Shown here: positions 29,788 to 36,636 of the stretch, in pieces
Layout of the letters: the number at the start of each line of letters is the position of its first letter
Numbering within the stretch: the stretch's first letter is position 1
NCBI GenBank assembly: GCA_963696625.1
Contig: CAVOKZ010000039.1
Span: 1 to 38,168 of the forward strand
Origin: JAWVFN01 sp963696625
GTDB taxonomy: Bacteria > Actinomycetota > Thermoleophilia > Solirubrobacterales > 70-9
Reading direction: 5' to 3'
DNA: 38,168 bases
Made by a program: the position numbers and the translations under genes
Notes under the pieces: generated by a model
The model's input: only the letters and a program-made list of their open reading frames with translations
What the model was told of the DNA's origin: nothing
Databases searched by the model: none

Positions 29788-30207
29788 ATGGCTGACATGA
29801 ACCTTCAGCCCACCAAGAGCCGGCCGAAGTCGGGCGAGTGCCGGCGCTGCCAATCCTTCTGCGACAAGCTCATCGACCCCGCCGGGTGCATCGCGATGGG
29901 CTGTCCGTATCTCTACAGCTACGAGGACGCGCTCACCGGCGGCCGCTACATGGGCTGCGTGCAGAAGGTCTTCGCCGCCGAGATCGACATGGACGCCTTC
30001 GACCTCGCCCAGGCAGCGAGCCGCGGCGGCTTCGGCGGCATCAAGATGACCGGCGAGTCGCTGCCCCACTGCCAGTTCACGGTCGAGAAGGCGTTCGAGG
30101 GCGAGGGCCCCGAGTACGAGTGCTCGAACCGGGGCTTCTTCGACGCCAATCACGAAAGCCCGGAATCGATCCGGGCTTTCGATCTCCGCAACGCGCTGAA
30201 GGGCTAG
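29788..30207 (+). CDS. Cys-rich conserved-looking protein of unknown function
   Basis: 139 residues. The N-terminal half carries six cysteines in GECRRCQSFCDKLIDPAGCI, AMGCPYLYSY and YMGCVQK, close enough to form one or two metal sites (zinc or Fe-S). Two more Cys occur later (PHCQFTVEK, YECSNRG). The CxxCxxxC spacing resembles small zinc ribbons or ferredoxin-like clusters, but I recognise no family. Codon use fits the neighbouring housekeeping genes. It lies between dnaE (99 nt upstream) and the convergent nfo gene. The alternative ATG at codon 4 is possible. A perfect 12-bp hairpin lies inside its last codons. Confidence 0.75.
   Translation: MADMNLQPTKSRPKSGECRRCQSFCDKLIDPAGCIAMGCPYLYSYEDALTGGRYMGCVQKVFAAEIDMDAFDLAQAASRGGFGGIKMTGESLPHCQFTVEKAFEGEGPEYECSNRGFFDANHESPESIRAFDLRNALKG
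30153..30181. other. Perfect hairpin inside the 3' end of a coding region
   Basis: CGAAAGCCCGGA (30153-30164) and TCCGGGCTTTCG (30170-30181) form a 12-bp perfect stem with a 5-nt loop, within the last 20 codons of the Cys-rich gene. It looks like an intrinsic terminator stem without a T-run, and could serve the convergent nfo gene or stabilise the mRNA end. Confidence 0.65.
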
Positions 30208-30217
30208 CGCCGGCGGA

Positions 30218-31087
30218 TCAAGTCTTCTTGCCGCGGGCCTTGAGGCCGGCCTTGTGCAGCCGCTTGGTCAGGCGCACCTGCGCCCGGTCCTGGCCGTGCT
30301 TGCCGGGGCCGGGGGTCTCGAGCAGCGCCGGCAGCTTCTGGAACGCAGGCTCGGAGAGGAACGCTTCGAAGCCCTTGCGGCCGATCTCGCCGTCGCCGAT
30401 GTCGGCGTGTCGGTCGCGGAGGTCGCCGAGTCCGAATGCGGAGTCGTTGAGGTGAAGGCAGCGCAGCCGCTTGAGGCCGACCTGCTTCTTGAACTGCTTG
30501 ACGAGGGCGGTCGTGGCCTCAGGCGTGCGGATCTCGTGACCCGAGGCGAACAGGTGGCAGGAGTCGAGGCAGACGCCGACGCGCCCCTCGTCCTTGACCC
30601 CCTCGACCATCGCCCCGAGCTCCTCGAAGTGCAGCCCGAGCAGCTGCTGGGAGCCGGCGTTGTTCTCGAGCAGCAGGTCGCAGCCCTCGGTTCGAGCCAG
30701 TGCCTCGTTGAAGAACTTGATCGCGCGCTTCAGCGCCACGGCGCGGTCGTCCGACTTCAGCGCGCCGGGGTGGAGCACGACTCCGTCGGCGCCGATCCCC
30801 GCGCCGACCGTCAGCGCGTGGGTGAGCGAGTCGAGCGACTTCTTGCGCATCTCCTTCTCGCCGCTCGCCGGGTTGATCAGGTAGATCGCGTGGATAACCA
30901 CGGATTCGATCCGAGATCTCTCCATCGCCGCCTTGAACTCGGAGAAGTCATCGGGCCCGTAGTTCGTCGTCCGCCACATGCGCGGGCTCTGGTTGAAGAT
31001 CTGGATCGCGTCGCACTCCTGCTCGACGCCGCGCTCGATCGCCTTGGCGAGCCCGCCCGCTGTGGAAACATGGCCGCCGATCAGCAT
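30218..31087 (-). CDS. nfo: Endonuclease IV (AP endonuclease)
   Basis: 289 residues from ATG 31087 (MLIGGHVSTAGGLAKAIERG). TIM-barrel with three-zinc site residues in family positions: GGHVS, VIHAIYLINPAS, LHPGAL, LLENNAGSQQ, GVCLDSCHLFASGHEI, CLHLNDSAFGLGDLRDRHAD, IGDGEIG and LLETPGPG. It cuts DNA at abasic sites in base-excision repair. The ATG is well placed for the family, and it overlaps the start codon of the divergent gltX by two bases, so each promoter must lie inside the other gene or the transcripts must be leaderless. Confidence 0.95.
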   Translation of the reverse strand: MLIGGHVSTAGGLAKAIERGVEQECDAIQIFNQSPRMWRTTNYGPDDFSEFKAAMERSRIESVVIHAIYLINPASGEKEMRKKSLDSLTHALTVGAGIGADGVVLHPGALKSDDRAVALKRAIKFFNEALARTEGCDLLLENNAGSQQLLGLHFEELGAMVEGVKDEGRVGVCLDSCHLFASGHEIRTPEATTALVKQFKKQVGLKRLRCLHLNDSAFGLGDLRDRHADIGDGEIGRKGFEAFLSEPAFQKLPALLETPGPGKHGQDRAQVRLTKRLHKAGLKARGKKT

Positions 31088-32492
31088 GGCGGCGCAATCT
31101 ACCCATCCGCGAGTTCGCTTCGCTCCCTCTCCGACCGGCGAGCTGCACATCGGCGGGGCGCGCACGGCTCTCTACAACTGGCTCCATGCCCGCGGCACCG
31201 GCGGAGCGATGGTGCTGCGTATCGAGGACACCGACCGCGAGCGCTCGACGCCCGAGAACGTCGAGCAGATCCTCGACGCGCTGCGCTGGCTCGAGCTCGA
31301 CTGGGACGAGGGCCCGCTGAGCCAGGCCGAGCGCGCCGGCGAGCACGAGGCGCGCCTCAAGGAGCTGGTCGACTCGGGCAAGGCCTACTACGACACCGCA
31401 ACCGCCGATGACGTCAAGGCCTATAAGGAGGCCCACGACAACGCGGGGTACCGGGGACCTGCGTCCGCCGCCCCCGGACGCGAAGCGGAGGAGGCGGCGG
31501 TTGATGGAAATGCCGCGATCCGTCTCCGGGTCCCCGACGAGGGGGCGACCGTCGTCGCCGATGTGATCCGCGGCGACGTCAGCTTCGAGAACCGCGTCCT
31601 CGACGACTTCGTCATCGCCCGCGGCGACGGTTCGGTCCTCTACAACTTCGCGGTCGCCGTCGACGACCTCGACATGCAGATCACCGACGTGATCCGCGGC
31701 GACGACCACCTCTCGAACACGCCCAAGCAGCTGCTCGCGATCGAGGCGCTGGGAGGGGAGCCCCCGCGCTACGCGCACCTGCCGCTGCTCCACGGCCCCG
31801 ACGGCAAGAAGCTCTCCAAGCGCCACGGCGCCGCCTCGGTGCAGGAGCTGCGCCACGCGGGCTATCTGCCGGCCGCGATCCGCAACTACATCGCCCTGCT
31901 CGGCTGGGGCACCGACGACGACACCACGCTGATGTCGACCGAGGAGCTGATCGGCCGCTTCAAGATCGAGGACGTCGGCACCGCCTCGGCGATCTTCGAC
32001 GAGCAGAAGCTGCGCTGGATCAACGGGCGCTTCATGCGCGAGGTGCCGCTGGACGACTACACGGCCGCGGTCGCCTCCTTCTATGACCGCGAGCCCGAGG
32101 AGAAGCTGCGGGCCGCCTGCGCGATCGCCCAGGAGAAGGCGCAGACGCTGACCGAGGTCTGGCCGCTGATCGGCTTCCTCTTCACCGAGGAGCCCGAGGT
32201 CGACGAGAAGGCGTGGCGCAAGGTGATGAGGGACGGGGCGGGGGATCTGCTCGGAGCGTCGCTCGAGGCCCTGCGCGGGGTCGAGCCCTTCGACGCCGAG
32301 CCGATCGAGTCGGCGCTCGGCGGCGTGGTCGAGAGCGCCGGGGCCAAGCCGGGCAAGGTCTACCAGCCGATCCGCGTGGCGATCACCGGCGGCTCGGTCT
32401 CGCCGGGGATCTTCGAGTCGCTCGCCGTGCTCGGGCGCGAACGCTCGATCGAGCGCATCGAGCGCGCGCTCACGCGTCTTAAGAAGCCTTGA
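31086..32492 (+). CDS. gltX: Glutamyl-tRNA synthetase
   Basis: 468 residues from ATG 31086 (MAAQSTHPRVRFAPSPTGEL). Class I signature HIGG follows in LHIGGARTALYNWL, and KLSKR in DGKKLSKRHGAASVQELR. Other family blocks: IEDTDRERS, VIRGDDHLSNTPKQ and the C-terminal anticodon-binding domain. It charges tRNA-Glu and, where GatCAB is present, often tRNA-Gln as well. Residues about 126-141 (ASAAPGREAEEAAVDG) interrupt the usual GYRGP...IRLRVP stretch and are encoded by an in-frame copy of a palindromic repeat (31464-31507). The start overlaps the nfo start. The gene is otherwise intact. Confidence 0.96.
   Translation: MAAQSTHPRVRFAPSPTGELHIGGARTALYNWLHARGTGGAMVLRIEDTDRERSTPENVEQILDALRWLELDWDEGPLSQAERAGEHEARLKELVDSGKAYYDTATADDVKAYKEAHDNAGYRGPASAAPGREAEEAAVDGNAAIRLRVPDEGATVVADVIRGDVSFENRVLDDFVIARGDGSVLYNFAVAVDDLDMQITDVIRGDDHLSNTPKQLLAIEALGGEPPRYAHLPLLHGPDGKKLSKRHGAASVQELRHAGYLPAAIRNYIALLGWGTDDDTTLMSTEELIGRFKIEDVGTASAIFDEQKLRWINGRFMREVPLDDYTAAVASFYDREPEEKLRAACAIAQEKAQTLTEVWPLIGFLFTEEPEVDEKAWRKVMRDGAGDLLGASLEALRGVEPFDAEPIESALGGVVESAGAKPGKVYQPIRVAITGGSVSPGIFESLAVLGRERSIERIERALTRLKKP
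31464..31507 (-). repeat. TCCGCTTCGCG palindromic repeat, copy 3, inserted in gltX
   Basis: Read on the minus strand: CCATCAACCGCCGCCTCCTC, then CGCTTCGCGTCCG, then GGGGCGGCGG. It matches copy 2 (GCATCAACCGGCGGCTGCTC, CGCTTCGCGTCCG). It lies inside the gltX reading frame and adds about 15 codons without a frameshift, between the catalytic domain and the segment before the second half of the fold. Confidence 0.7.
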
Positions 32493-32543
32493 TCGTTCGT
32501 TAACGGCCTAAACCAATTGGCCATTCGTGCCGATGAGTTGTCC

Positions 32544-33596
32544 ATGGCTTCGATCACCACTGACGCAACCCGGGGGCGCGGACGCTCTCGGCGGGGAGGC
32601 CGCGGGCGAGTCCTCGCCGCGGCGCTCGACCAGGTCGAGCGCTTCCCGGTCCTCGCCCCGGCGCGCGACCGCGCCCTCGAGCTGATCGGCCGCGGGGTGC
32701 CGCCTGTCGAGATCGCCGAGGTGGTCGAGTCCGACGTAGGTGTCGCGATCACCACACTGCGGACCGCCGCCCAGACCTCGAACAAGAGCCACATGGGCAG
32801 CGCCCGCGAGGCGGTCGAAGCGCTGAATTTCGAGGACCTCGAAGCGGCCCTGCGCGCCGCCGATTCCTATGACCCGCTCGAGCGCCAGCCCGGCCAGGCG
32901 CCCGACCCCGAGCGCTTTCGCCTGCACTCGCTGGCGGTCCAGCGCGCCGCCGACGCGGTCGTCGCCGCGGCCGGCAGCCCCGATGGCGACACCGTGGCCG
33001 TCACCGCTCTCCTTCACGACTGCGGGCGTCTCGTCCTCGCTCGGCTCCACGCGGGCTACGCGGAGCGCTTCGACCGCCGCCTCGGCACGCCCGAGGAGCG
33101 GATCGCCTCCGAGCGCCGCGAGCTGGGAATCGATCACGCGCTCGTCGGCGGCGTCCTCGCCCGCCGCTGGCGCCTGGCTCCCGGAATGGCGACGGCGATC
33201 GAGCGCCACCACTCCGACGAGGGCGGCGTCGCCGGCATGGTCCGCCTCGCCGACATGCTCGCCGCCCACCTCGAGGGCAACCCGACCAGCTTCCAGCGCA
33301 TGCTCCGCACCGCGGCCGCCTGCGGCATCGACGAGGAGGGCCTGCGCGAGCTGATCTACCGCCTGCCGCGCGGAGGGCCCCAGCGCCGCCGCTCGAGCAC
33401 CCCGTGCCCGCTGTCGGCGCGCGAGCTCGAGGTCCTGCGCGGCCTCGCCGAGGGCAAGGTCTACAAGCAGATCGCCCTCGAGCTCAACCTCTCGGCCAGC
33501 ACGGTGCGCAGCCACCTGCACAACGTCTACGGCAAGCTCGGCGCGCTGGACCGCGCCCAGGCCGTGCTGATGGCGACAGAGCACGGCTGGCTCTAG
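32544..33596 (+). CDS. HDOD/HD-domain protein fused to a LuxR-type HTH
   Basis: 350 residues from ATG 32544 (a TTG nine codons earlier is possible). Residues about 25-265 are an HDOD-type domain (FPVLAPARDRALELI, DVGVAITTLRTAAQTSN). Unusually for HDOD it keeps HD-type residues: LHSLAVQRAA, TALLHDCGRLVLARL, DHALVGGVLARRW, AIERHHSDE and VRLADMLAAHLEG. The C-terminus is a complete LuxR/GerE HTH (LSARELEVLRGLAEGKVYKQ, LNLSASTVRSHLHNVYGKLG). No receiver domain is present, so input probably comes through the HDOD part. It likely regulates transcription in response to a nucleotide or stress signal; the signal is unknown. Confidence 0.85.
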   Translation: MASITTDATRGRGRSRRGGRGRVLAAALDQVERFPVLAPARDRALELIGRGVPPVEIAEVVESDVGVAITTLRTAAQTSNKSHMGSAREAVEALNFEDLEAALRAADSYDPLERQPGQAPDPERFRLHSLAVQRAADAVVAAAGSPDGDTVAVTALLHDCGRLVLARLHAGYAERFDRRLGTPEERIASERRELGIDHALVGGVLARRWRLAPGMATAIERHHSDEGGVAGMVRLADMLAAHLEGNPTSFQRMLRTAAACGIDEEGLRELIYRLPRGGPQRRRSSTPCPLSARELEVLRGLAEGKVYKQIALELNLSASTVRSHLHNVYGKLGALDRAQAVLMATEHGWL

Positions 33597-33615
33597 TACC
33601 GACGCGCGACCGACG

Positions 33616-33700
33616 CGCCTGGCGGCGTCCTCAGTCGGCCGTCTCGCTCACGTAGCTGCCGCTACGCTCGCTTTGCTCTCCTCCCTGCGTCCTTGCCGGC
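33616..33700 (-). repeat. Structured repeat element, copy B (core only)
   Basis: Read on the minus strand: GGCAAGGACGCAGGGAGG, a central stem CGTAGC-GGCA-GCTACG (33666-33651), then GGCCGACTGAGGACGCCGCC and AGGCG. The two conserved flanks match copy A (15307-15372) over 18 and about 24 bp, while the central stem sequence differs. The terminal inverted repeats of copies A and C are not seen. It supplies the last codons and stop of the VanZ-like gene. Confidence 0.7.
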
Positions 33701-34069
33701 CACGCTCGTCGCACGCCGGCGGTTTTTGGCCAACCAGACCACCGCCGCAATCCCGATCGAGTCGATCGCCACGTCGATCGGGCTCCCGTGGCGGCCTTCG
33801 ACGAAGTGCTGGTGGTACTCGTCGCTGATCGCGTAGAGGACTGAGATCACCGCCGCCGAGAGCATCGGCCGGGGGACCGTTCCTCGCAGCGCGCGGAACC
33901 AGAGCCAGGTCAGCATCGCGTAGGTGCCGGCGTGGAGGATCTTGCGGCCGATCAGGTCCAGCGCCCCGAGGCCGCTGTCGAGGTCGGATTGGGCCGAGAG
34001 CCAGAAGATCAGCGCCATCCACAGCACCGGCAGCAGCGATCGACGCAGGGATCTAGATGACCGATCCAC
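33662..34069 (-). CDS. VanZ-like small membrane protein
   Basis: 135 residues from GTG 34069. Hydrophobic helices at LLPVLWMALIFWLSAQ, GTYAMLTWLWFRAL, LSAAVISVLYAISDEYHQHF and IDVAIDSIGIAAVVWL, with the VanZ motif ISDEYHQHFVEGR-GSP-D. VanZ of enterococci gives low teicoplanin resistance; most homologues have no known role, so no resistance is claimed. The start at 34069 is chosen because everything upstream is repeat copy C; a longer frame to 34210 exists. The last residues (SVAGKDAGRRAKRA) and the stop are encoded by repeat copy B, so the native C-terminus was probably replaced. Confidence 0.8.
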   Translation of the reverse strand: MDRSSRSLRRSLLPVLWMALIFWLSAQSDLDSGLGALDLIGRKILHAGTYAMLTWLWFRALRGTVPRPMLSAAVISVLYAISDEYHQHFVEGRHGSPIDVAIDSIGIAAVVWLAKNRRRATSVAGKDAGRRAKRA

Positions 34070-34221
34070 AATCCCCGCACATCCGGCTGATCCGCCCGGC
34101 GCTGCGCATCTCTGCGTCCTCGGGCTTGCCCTTGGCACCACCAAGGGCTGCGCCCTGCGTCCTTGATCTGCTTGGCTGGGCGAATCCCCGGATGCACGCG
34201 GATTGCGCATCGATCATCTGG
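34053..34221 (-). repeat. Structured repeat element, copy C (full length)
   Basis: Read on the minus strand it begins CCAGATGATCGATGCGCAAT and ends ATTGTGGATCGGTCATCTAG, a terminal inverted repeat of about 22 bp. AAGGACGCAGGG starts 57 nt from the left end, as in copy A. The central hairpin is GCCCTTGG-TGGTG-CCAAGGGC, unrelated in sequence to those of A and B, and GAGGACGC follows. It overlaps the start region of the VanZ-like gene and ends 47 nt before the Rrf2 start. Confidence 0.7.
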
Positions 34222-34245
34222 ACCGCCGGGCTCACGACCGGCGAT

Positions 34246-34257
34246 TCTTGTACAAGA
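34246..34257. promoter_or_regulatory. 12-bp palindrome at the Rrf2 gene start
   Basis: TCTTGTACAAGA is a perfect palindrome that touches the Shine-Dalgarno (AGAGGT) of the TTG-started Rrf2 gene. Its position suits an operator for autoregulation by the Rrf2 dimer; it could also be a chance palindrome. Confidence 0.45.
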
Positions 34258-34268
34258 GGTGCGGGCAA

Positions 34269-34667
34269 TTGATCTCGATCACCTCAAAGTCCCGCTACGC
34301 CGTGGTGGCGATGGCCGAGCTGGCGCGGGCGGGACCCGACCCCGTGCCGATCAGCCAGGTCGCCGAGCGCCGCAACATGCCGGTCCAGTTCCTCGAGCAG
34401 CTGTTCTCGACCCTGCGCCGCTCGGGCCTGCTGGTCAGCCAGCGCGGCGCCAAAGGCGGCTATCGCCTGGCCCGCCCGGCCGAGGAGATCACCGTGCTCG
34501 AGGTGGTCCAGGCCCTCGACGGCGTGATCGGCGAGGAGGGCAAGGAGGCCGGCGGCATCTGGGCCGAAGGCGTCGAAGCCCTGCGCTCGATCTTCCGCGA
34601 GACGACGATCGCCGACATCGCCGAACGCCAGGCCGAACAGGCCGGGCCGCGGATGTACTACATCTGA
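34269..34667 (+). CDS. Rrf2-family transcriptional regulator
   Basis: 132 residues from TTG 34269, preceded at about eight bases by AGAGGT. The winged helix matches the family: ISITSKSRYAVVAMAELARA, VPISQVAERRNMPVQFLEQL, FSTLRRSGLLVSQRGAKGGY and RLARPAEEITVLEVVQALDG. The cysteines that hold an Fe-S cluster in IscR/NsrR-type members are absent, so it is closer to CymR-like or cluster-free members. A longer frame from ATG 34203 runs through repeat copy C and lacks a ribosome site. Targets are unknown; no iron-sulfur or cysteine genes lie within the window to its right. Confidence 0.88.
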   Translation: MISITSKSRYAVVAMAELARAGPDPVPISQVAERRNMPVQFLEQLFSTLRRSGLLVSQRGAKGGYRLARPAEEITVLEVVQALDGVIGEEGKEAGGIWAEGVEALRSIFRETTIADIAERQAEQAGPRMYYI

Positions 34668-35001
34668 CAAGGCACGCTCGGAATCACCCGGTTTTCGTTT
34701 ATTCGTGCCTGAGAATCCCGATTGAGTCCGCTACAGACCGTTGCGATGGGAAGGTGTTTTTCCCATGGCTATCCCACAGATGAGAACGCGTTATCAACCC
34801 GGTCAGGCGCAGCGTCGAACCGTGGAAATCTTCGGTCGCTCGAGGCGACCGCCCGAGCTTGTCGCGCCCTCCGTGACGTGGCAGCGGGAGCAAGCCGGTC
34901 GGTGTGGCCGGTCGCTCCCAACACAGGCAGCGGCGTCGGCCCCTTCTTTGGGGCCGGCACGTTGCCATTCGTCGGAGGCACACAACGAGAGGAGTTCCAA
35001 C
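34668..35001. other. Gene-free spacer with four hairpins
   Basis: No convincing gene in this 334-bp stretch. Hairpins: ATGGGAA/TTCCCAT (34746-34766), GGTCGC/GCGACC (34834-34850), GGGAGC/GCTCCC with an inner CCGG/CCGG (34886-34919) and GTCGGCCCC/GGGGCCGGC (34935-34958). The last ends 43 nt before the next start codon. Together they could be an attenuator or leader RNA of the accessory genes that follow. Confidence 0.5.
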
Positions 35002-35229
35002 TTGAACACTGAGCGAGCCCTGTGTCGAGCCCGGAGGCAGCTTTGGGCCGGTCGGATCGAGATCGGCGGCGTGGACCCACTCGGGCGACCGCACACGCGG
35101 GCTCGAACCCTCGCCCGCCTCGGCTCTTTAATCGAGGGCCAGCAGGCCATCGACGCATTGGTGGCGGAGGTCGAGCGACGGGAGCCCGACGAGGAGAAGC
35201 CTCGGGACAAAACCGTCGCCACAATGTAG
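35002..35229 (+). CDS. Small charged protein of unknown function
   Basis: 75 residues from TTG 35002, chosen because GAGAGGAG stands about eight bases upstream; the longer frame back to 34741 crosses hairpin DNA with poor coding character. The protein (NTERALCRARRQLWAGRIEI, then GGVDPLGRPHTRARTLARLG, SLIEGQQAIDALVAEVERRE) is Arg-rich with a likely C-terminal helix. I recognise no family. It opens the accessory, phage-like right end of the window. Confidence 0.5.
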   Translation: MNTERALCRARRQLWAGRIEIGGVDPLGRPHTRARTLARLGSLIEGQQAIDALVAEVERREPDEEKPRDKTVATM

Positions 35230-35573
35230 TTAGAGGCCATTGGCCCAAAATGTGCGCGAGCAGACTGAATCCAGCTCGCCTACTTCGATTCCCCGCGTCG
35301 ATAGTGCCGCGCGGGCCGTGAGGGCGTTCCCCACGCTCCAAGAGCATTAGCTCGAAGCTAGTCCGGGCGCAGTTCGGACAGGGGGGTTCAGATTTCCCAG
35401 ATTCTTTAGGCCCCGTCGAACTCGGCCTAGTCGCGCTGGCCCTCCACAGCGGCCATTCAAGGCGCGCGAGCAAGGCGCTCAAGGAGCAAGGGCTCAGTGT
35501 CTCCGACAAGACCCTCCGCGACTGGAAGGACCGGCTGTACGTAGACAAGTTCCGCCAGCTCGAGCAAGCGACG

Positions 35574-35927
35574 TTGCCCCAGCTTCGCGCTCACCTTGCC
35601 CGCAAACACACGCAGCTAGCCGAGCAGCAGATCGAAGTCTCGGCCAGGCTCACGAACGAGATGGTCACCCGCGTCGAGAACGGCGAGGAGCTTCCGCTCC
35701 GCGACCTGGCCGGCGCCGTTAGAAACTTCGACGTTGGCTCAGGCATCCACACAGACAAGTCGCGCGAGCTGCGCGGCGAGCCCACGTACATCGTCACCGA
35801 ACACCGCGACGTTGCTCAGATCCTCCGCGAGCTGCAAGGCGAAGGGGTCAACGTCGAGTCGATGCTCCCCGGTTCACAGGCGGCCATCGAATCCACAGCC
35901 GAGGAGCTGCCGAACGAGGCTGCTTGA
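35574..35927 (+). CDS. Phage-like HTH/terminase-small-like protein, start unclear
   Basis: 117 residues from TTG 35574 is the longest frame with a normal start, but the coding-like frame runs open from 35322. Upstream of the TTG it reads VELGLVALALHSGHSRRASK, ALKEQGLSVSDKTLRDWKDR and LYVDKFRQLEQA, a helix-turn-helix of the kind at the N-terminus of phage terminase small subunits. No ATG, GTG or TTG occurs in that frame between the TGA at 35319-35321 and 35574; a CTG lies at 35436. The body has long helices (LARKHTQLAEQQIEVSARLT, VAQILRELQGEGVN). It may use a rare start or be a fragment. Confidence 0.5.
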   Translation: MPQLRAHLARKHTQLAEQQIEVSARLTNEMVTRVENGEELPLRDLAGAVRNFDVGSGIHTDKSRELRGEPTYIVTEHRDVAQILRELQGEGVNVESMLPGSQAAIESTAEELPNEAA

Positions 35928-36354
35928 CGCCTCCGACGCAGGCGACTTAGGCCCACACATAGGCCCACGGCCTAGCTGCCCTGCCTACATCCGCCTGGAC
36001 CGTAGCCCGAAGCAGGCCAGATGACCCACATCTAGCGCAAGGGCCAGCCTCAGGCGTAACAGCGGGGTAGCTAGCCGCCGATGGGAAAGCGGGCGGGAAA
36101 CGAATACCCGAATCCCTCCCTTCTTCTCTTGCTCGATGTTGAGTCTTGATCGACGCGACGTAGGGCAGGGTGGGGTGGGCGCCAAGCCGAAGCCGAAGGC
36201 CCACCCCCGGGGCGGGGGAGTGGTCTGAGGCAGCGGCCCCGGTAGTACGTCAATACCTCAGCCTCCGACATTTTCCCCCAGCAATGCGCCCGCCTTGATG
36301 TGGGCCACCCACAGAAATCTGAGCCGCACAAAACGCGCCTCTTAGAAAGGACGC
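35928..36354. other. Gene-free spacer in the accessory region
   Basis: No supported gene in 427 bp. One hairpin stands out: GGGGTGGGC (36172-36180) pairs with GCCCACCCC (36199-36207) around an 18-nt loop with AAGCCGAAGCCGAAG. Base composition is more AT-rich than the housekeeping block. A Shine-Dalgarno-like AAAGGA lies at the right end, before the next ATG. Confidence 0.5.
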
Positions 36355-36585
36355 ATGAATCAGTTTCAAGGCAAGAAGAAGCCGGTCCTCATCTCCGCCG
36401 ACCAGGGCGACGAGAAGACGATCCACGTTTCCAGCAACGGCCCGCTCGCCTACGGGCGCGACCGCAACGCCACCGAAGGCGAGCTGGAGACGGGCGACCG
36501 GCTCGAAGTCTTCAACCACACCTGGGTTGTTGGCCGCGGGCATCTGCCTTCGGTCGGCGTCCTCGTTACGACCCCCGGCGAGTAA
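36355..36585 (+). CDS. Small beta-rich protein of unknown function
   Basis: 76 residues from ATG 36355, with AGAAAGGA six bases upstream. The sequence (KKPVLISADQGDEKTIHVSS, GELETGDRLEVFNHTWVVGR, SVGVLVTTPGE) suggests a small all-beta protein with a basic start. I recognise no family. It sits between unknown accessory genes and may be a phage or island protein. Confidence 0.55.
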   Translation: MNQFQGKKKPVLISADQGDEKTIHVSSNGPLAYGRDRNATEGELETGDRLEVFNHTWVVGRGHLPSVGVLVTTPGE

Positions 36586-36636
36586 GGCCAGCAGTACCAA
36601 ACGCGCCTTCATGAGTTTGAGGACTAGGCTGTTCCG

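Noticed and set aside
33662..34069. Glycopeptide resistance from the VanZ-like gene
   Set aside because: VanZ-family proteins are widespread without any resistance role, and no vanHAX or similar genes are present.
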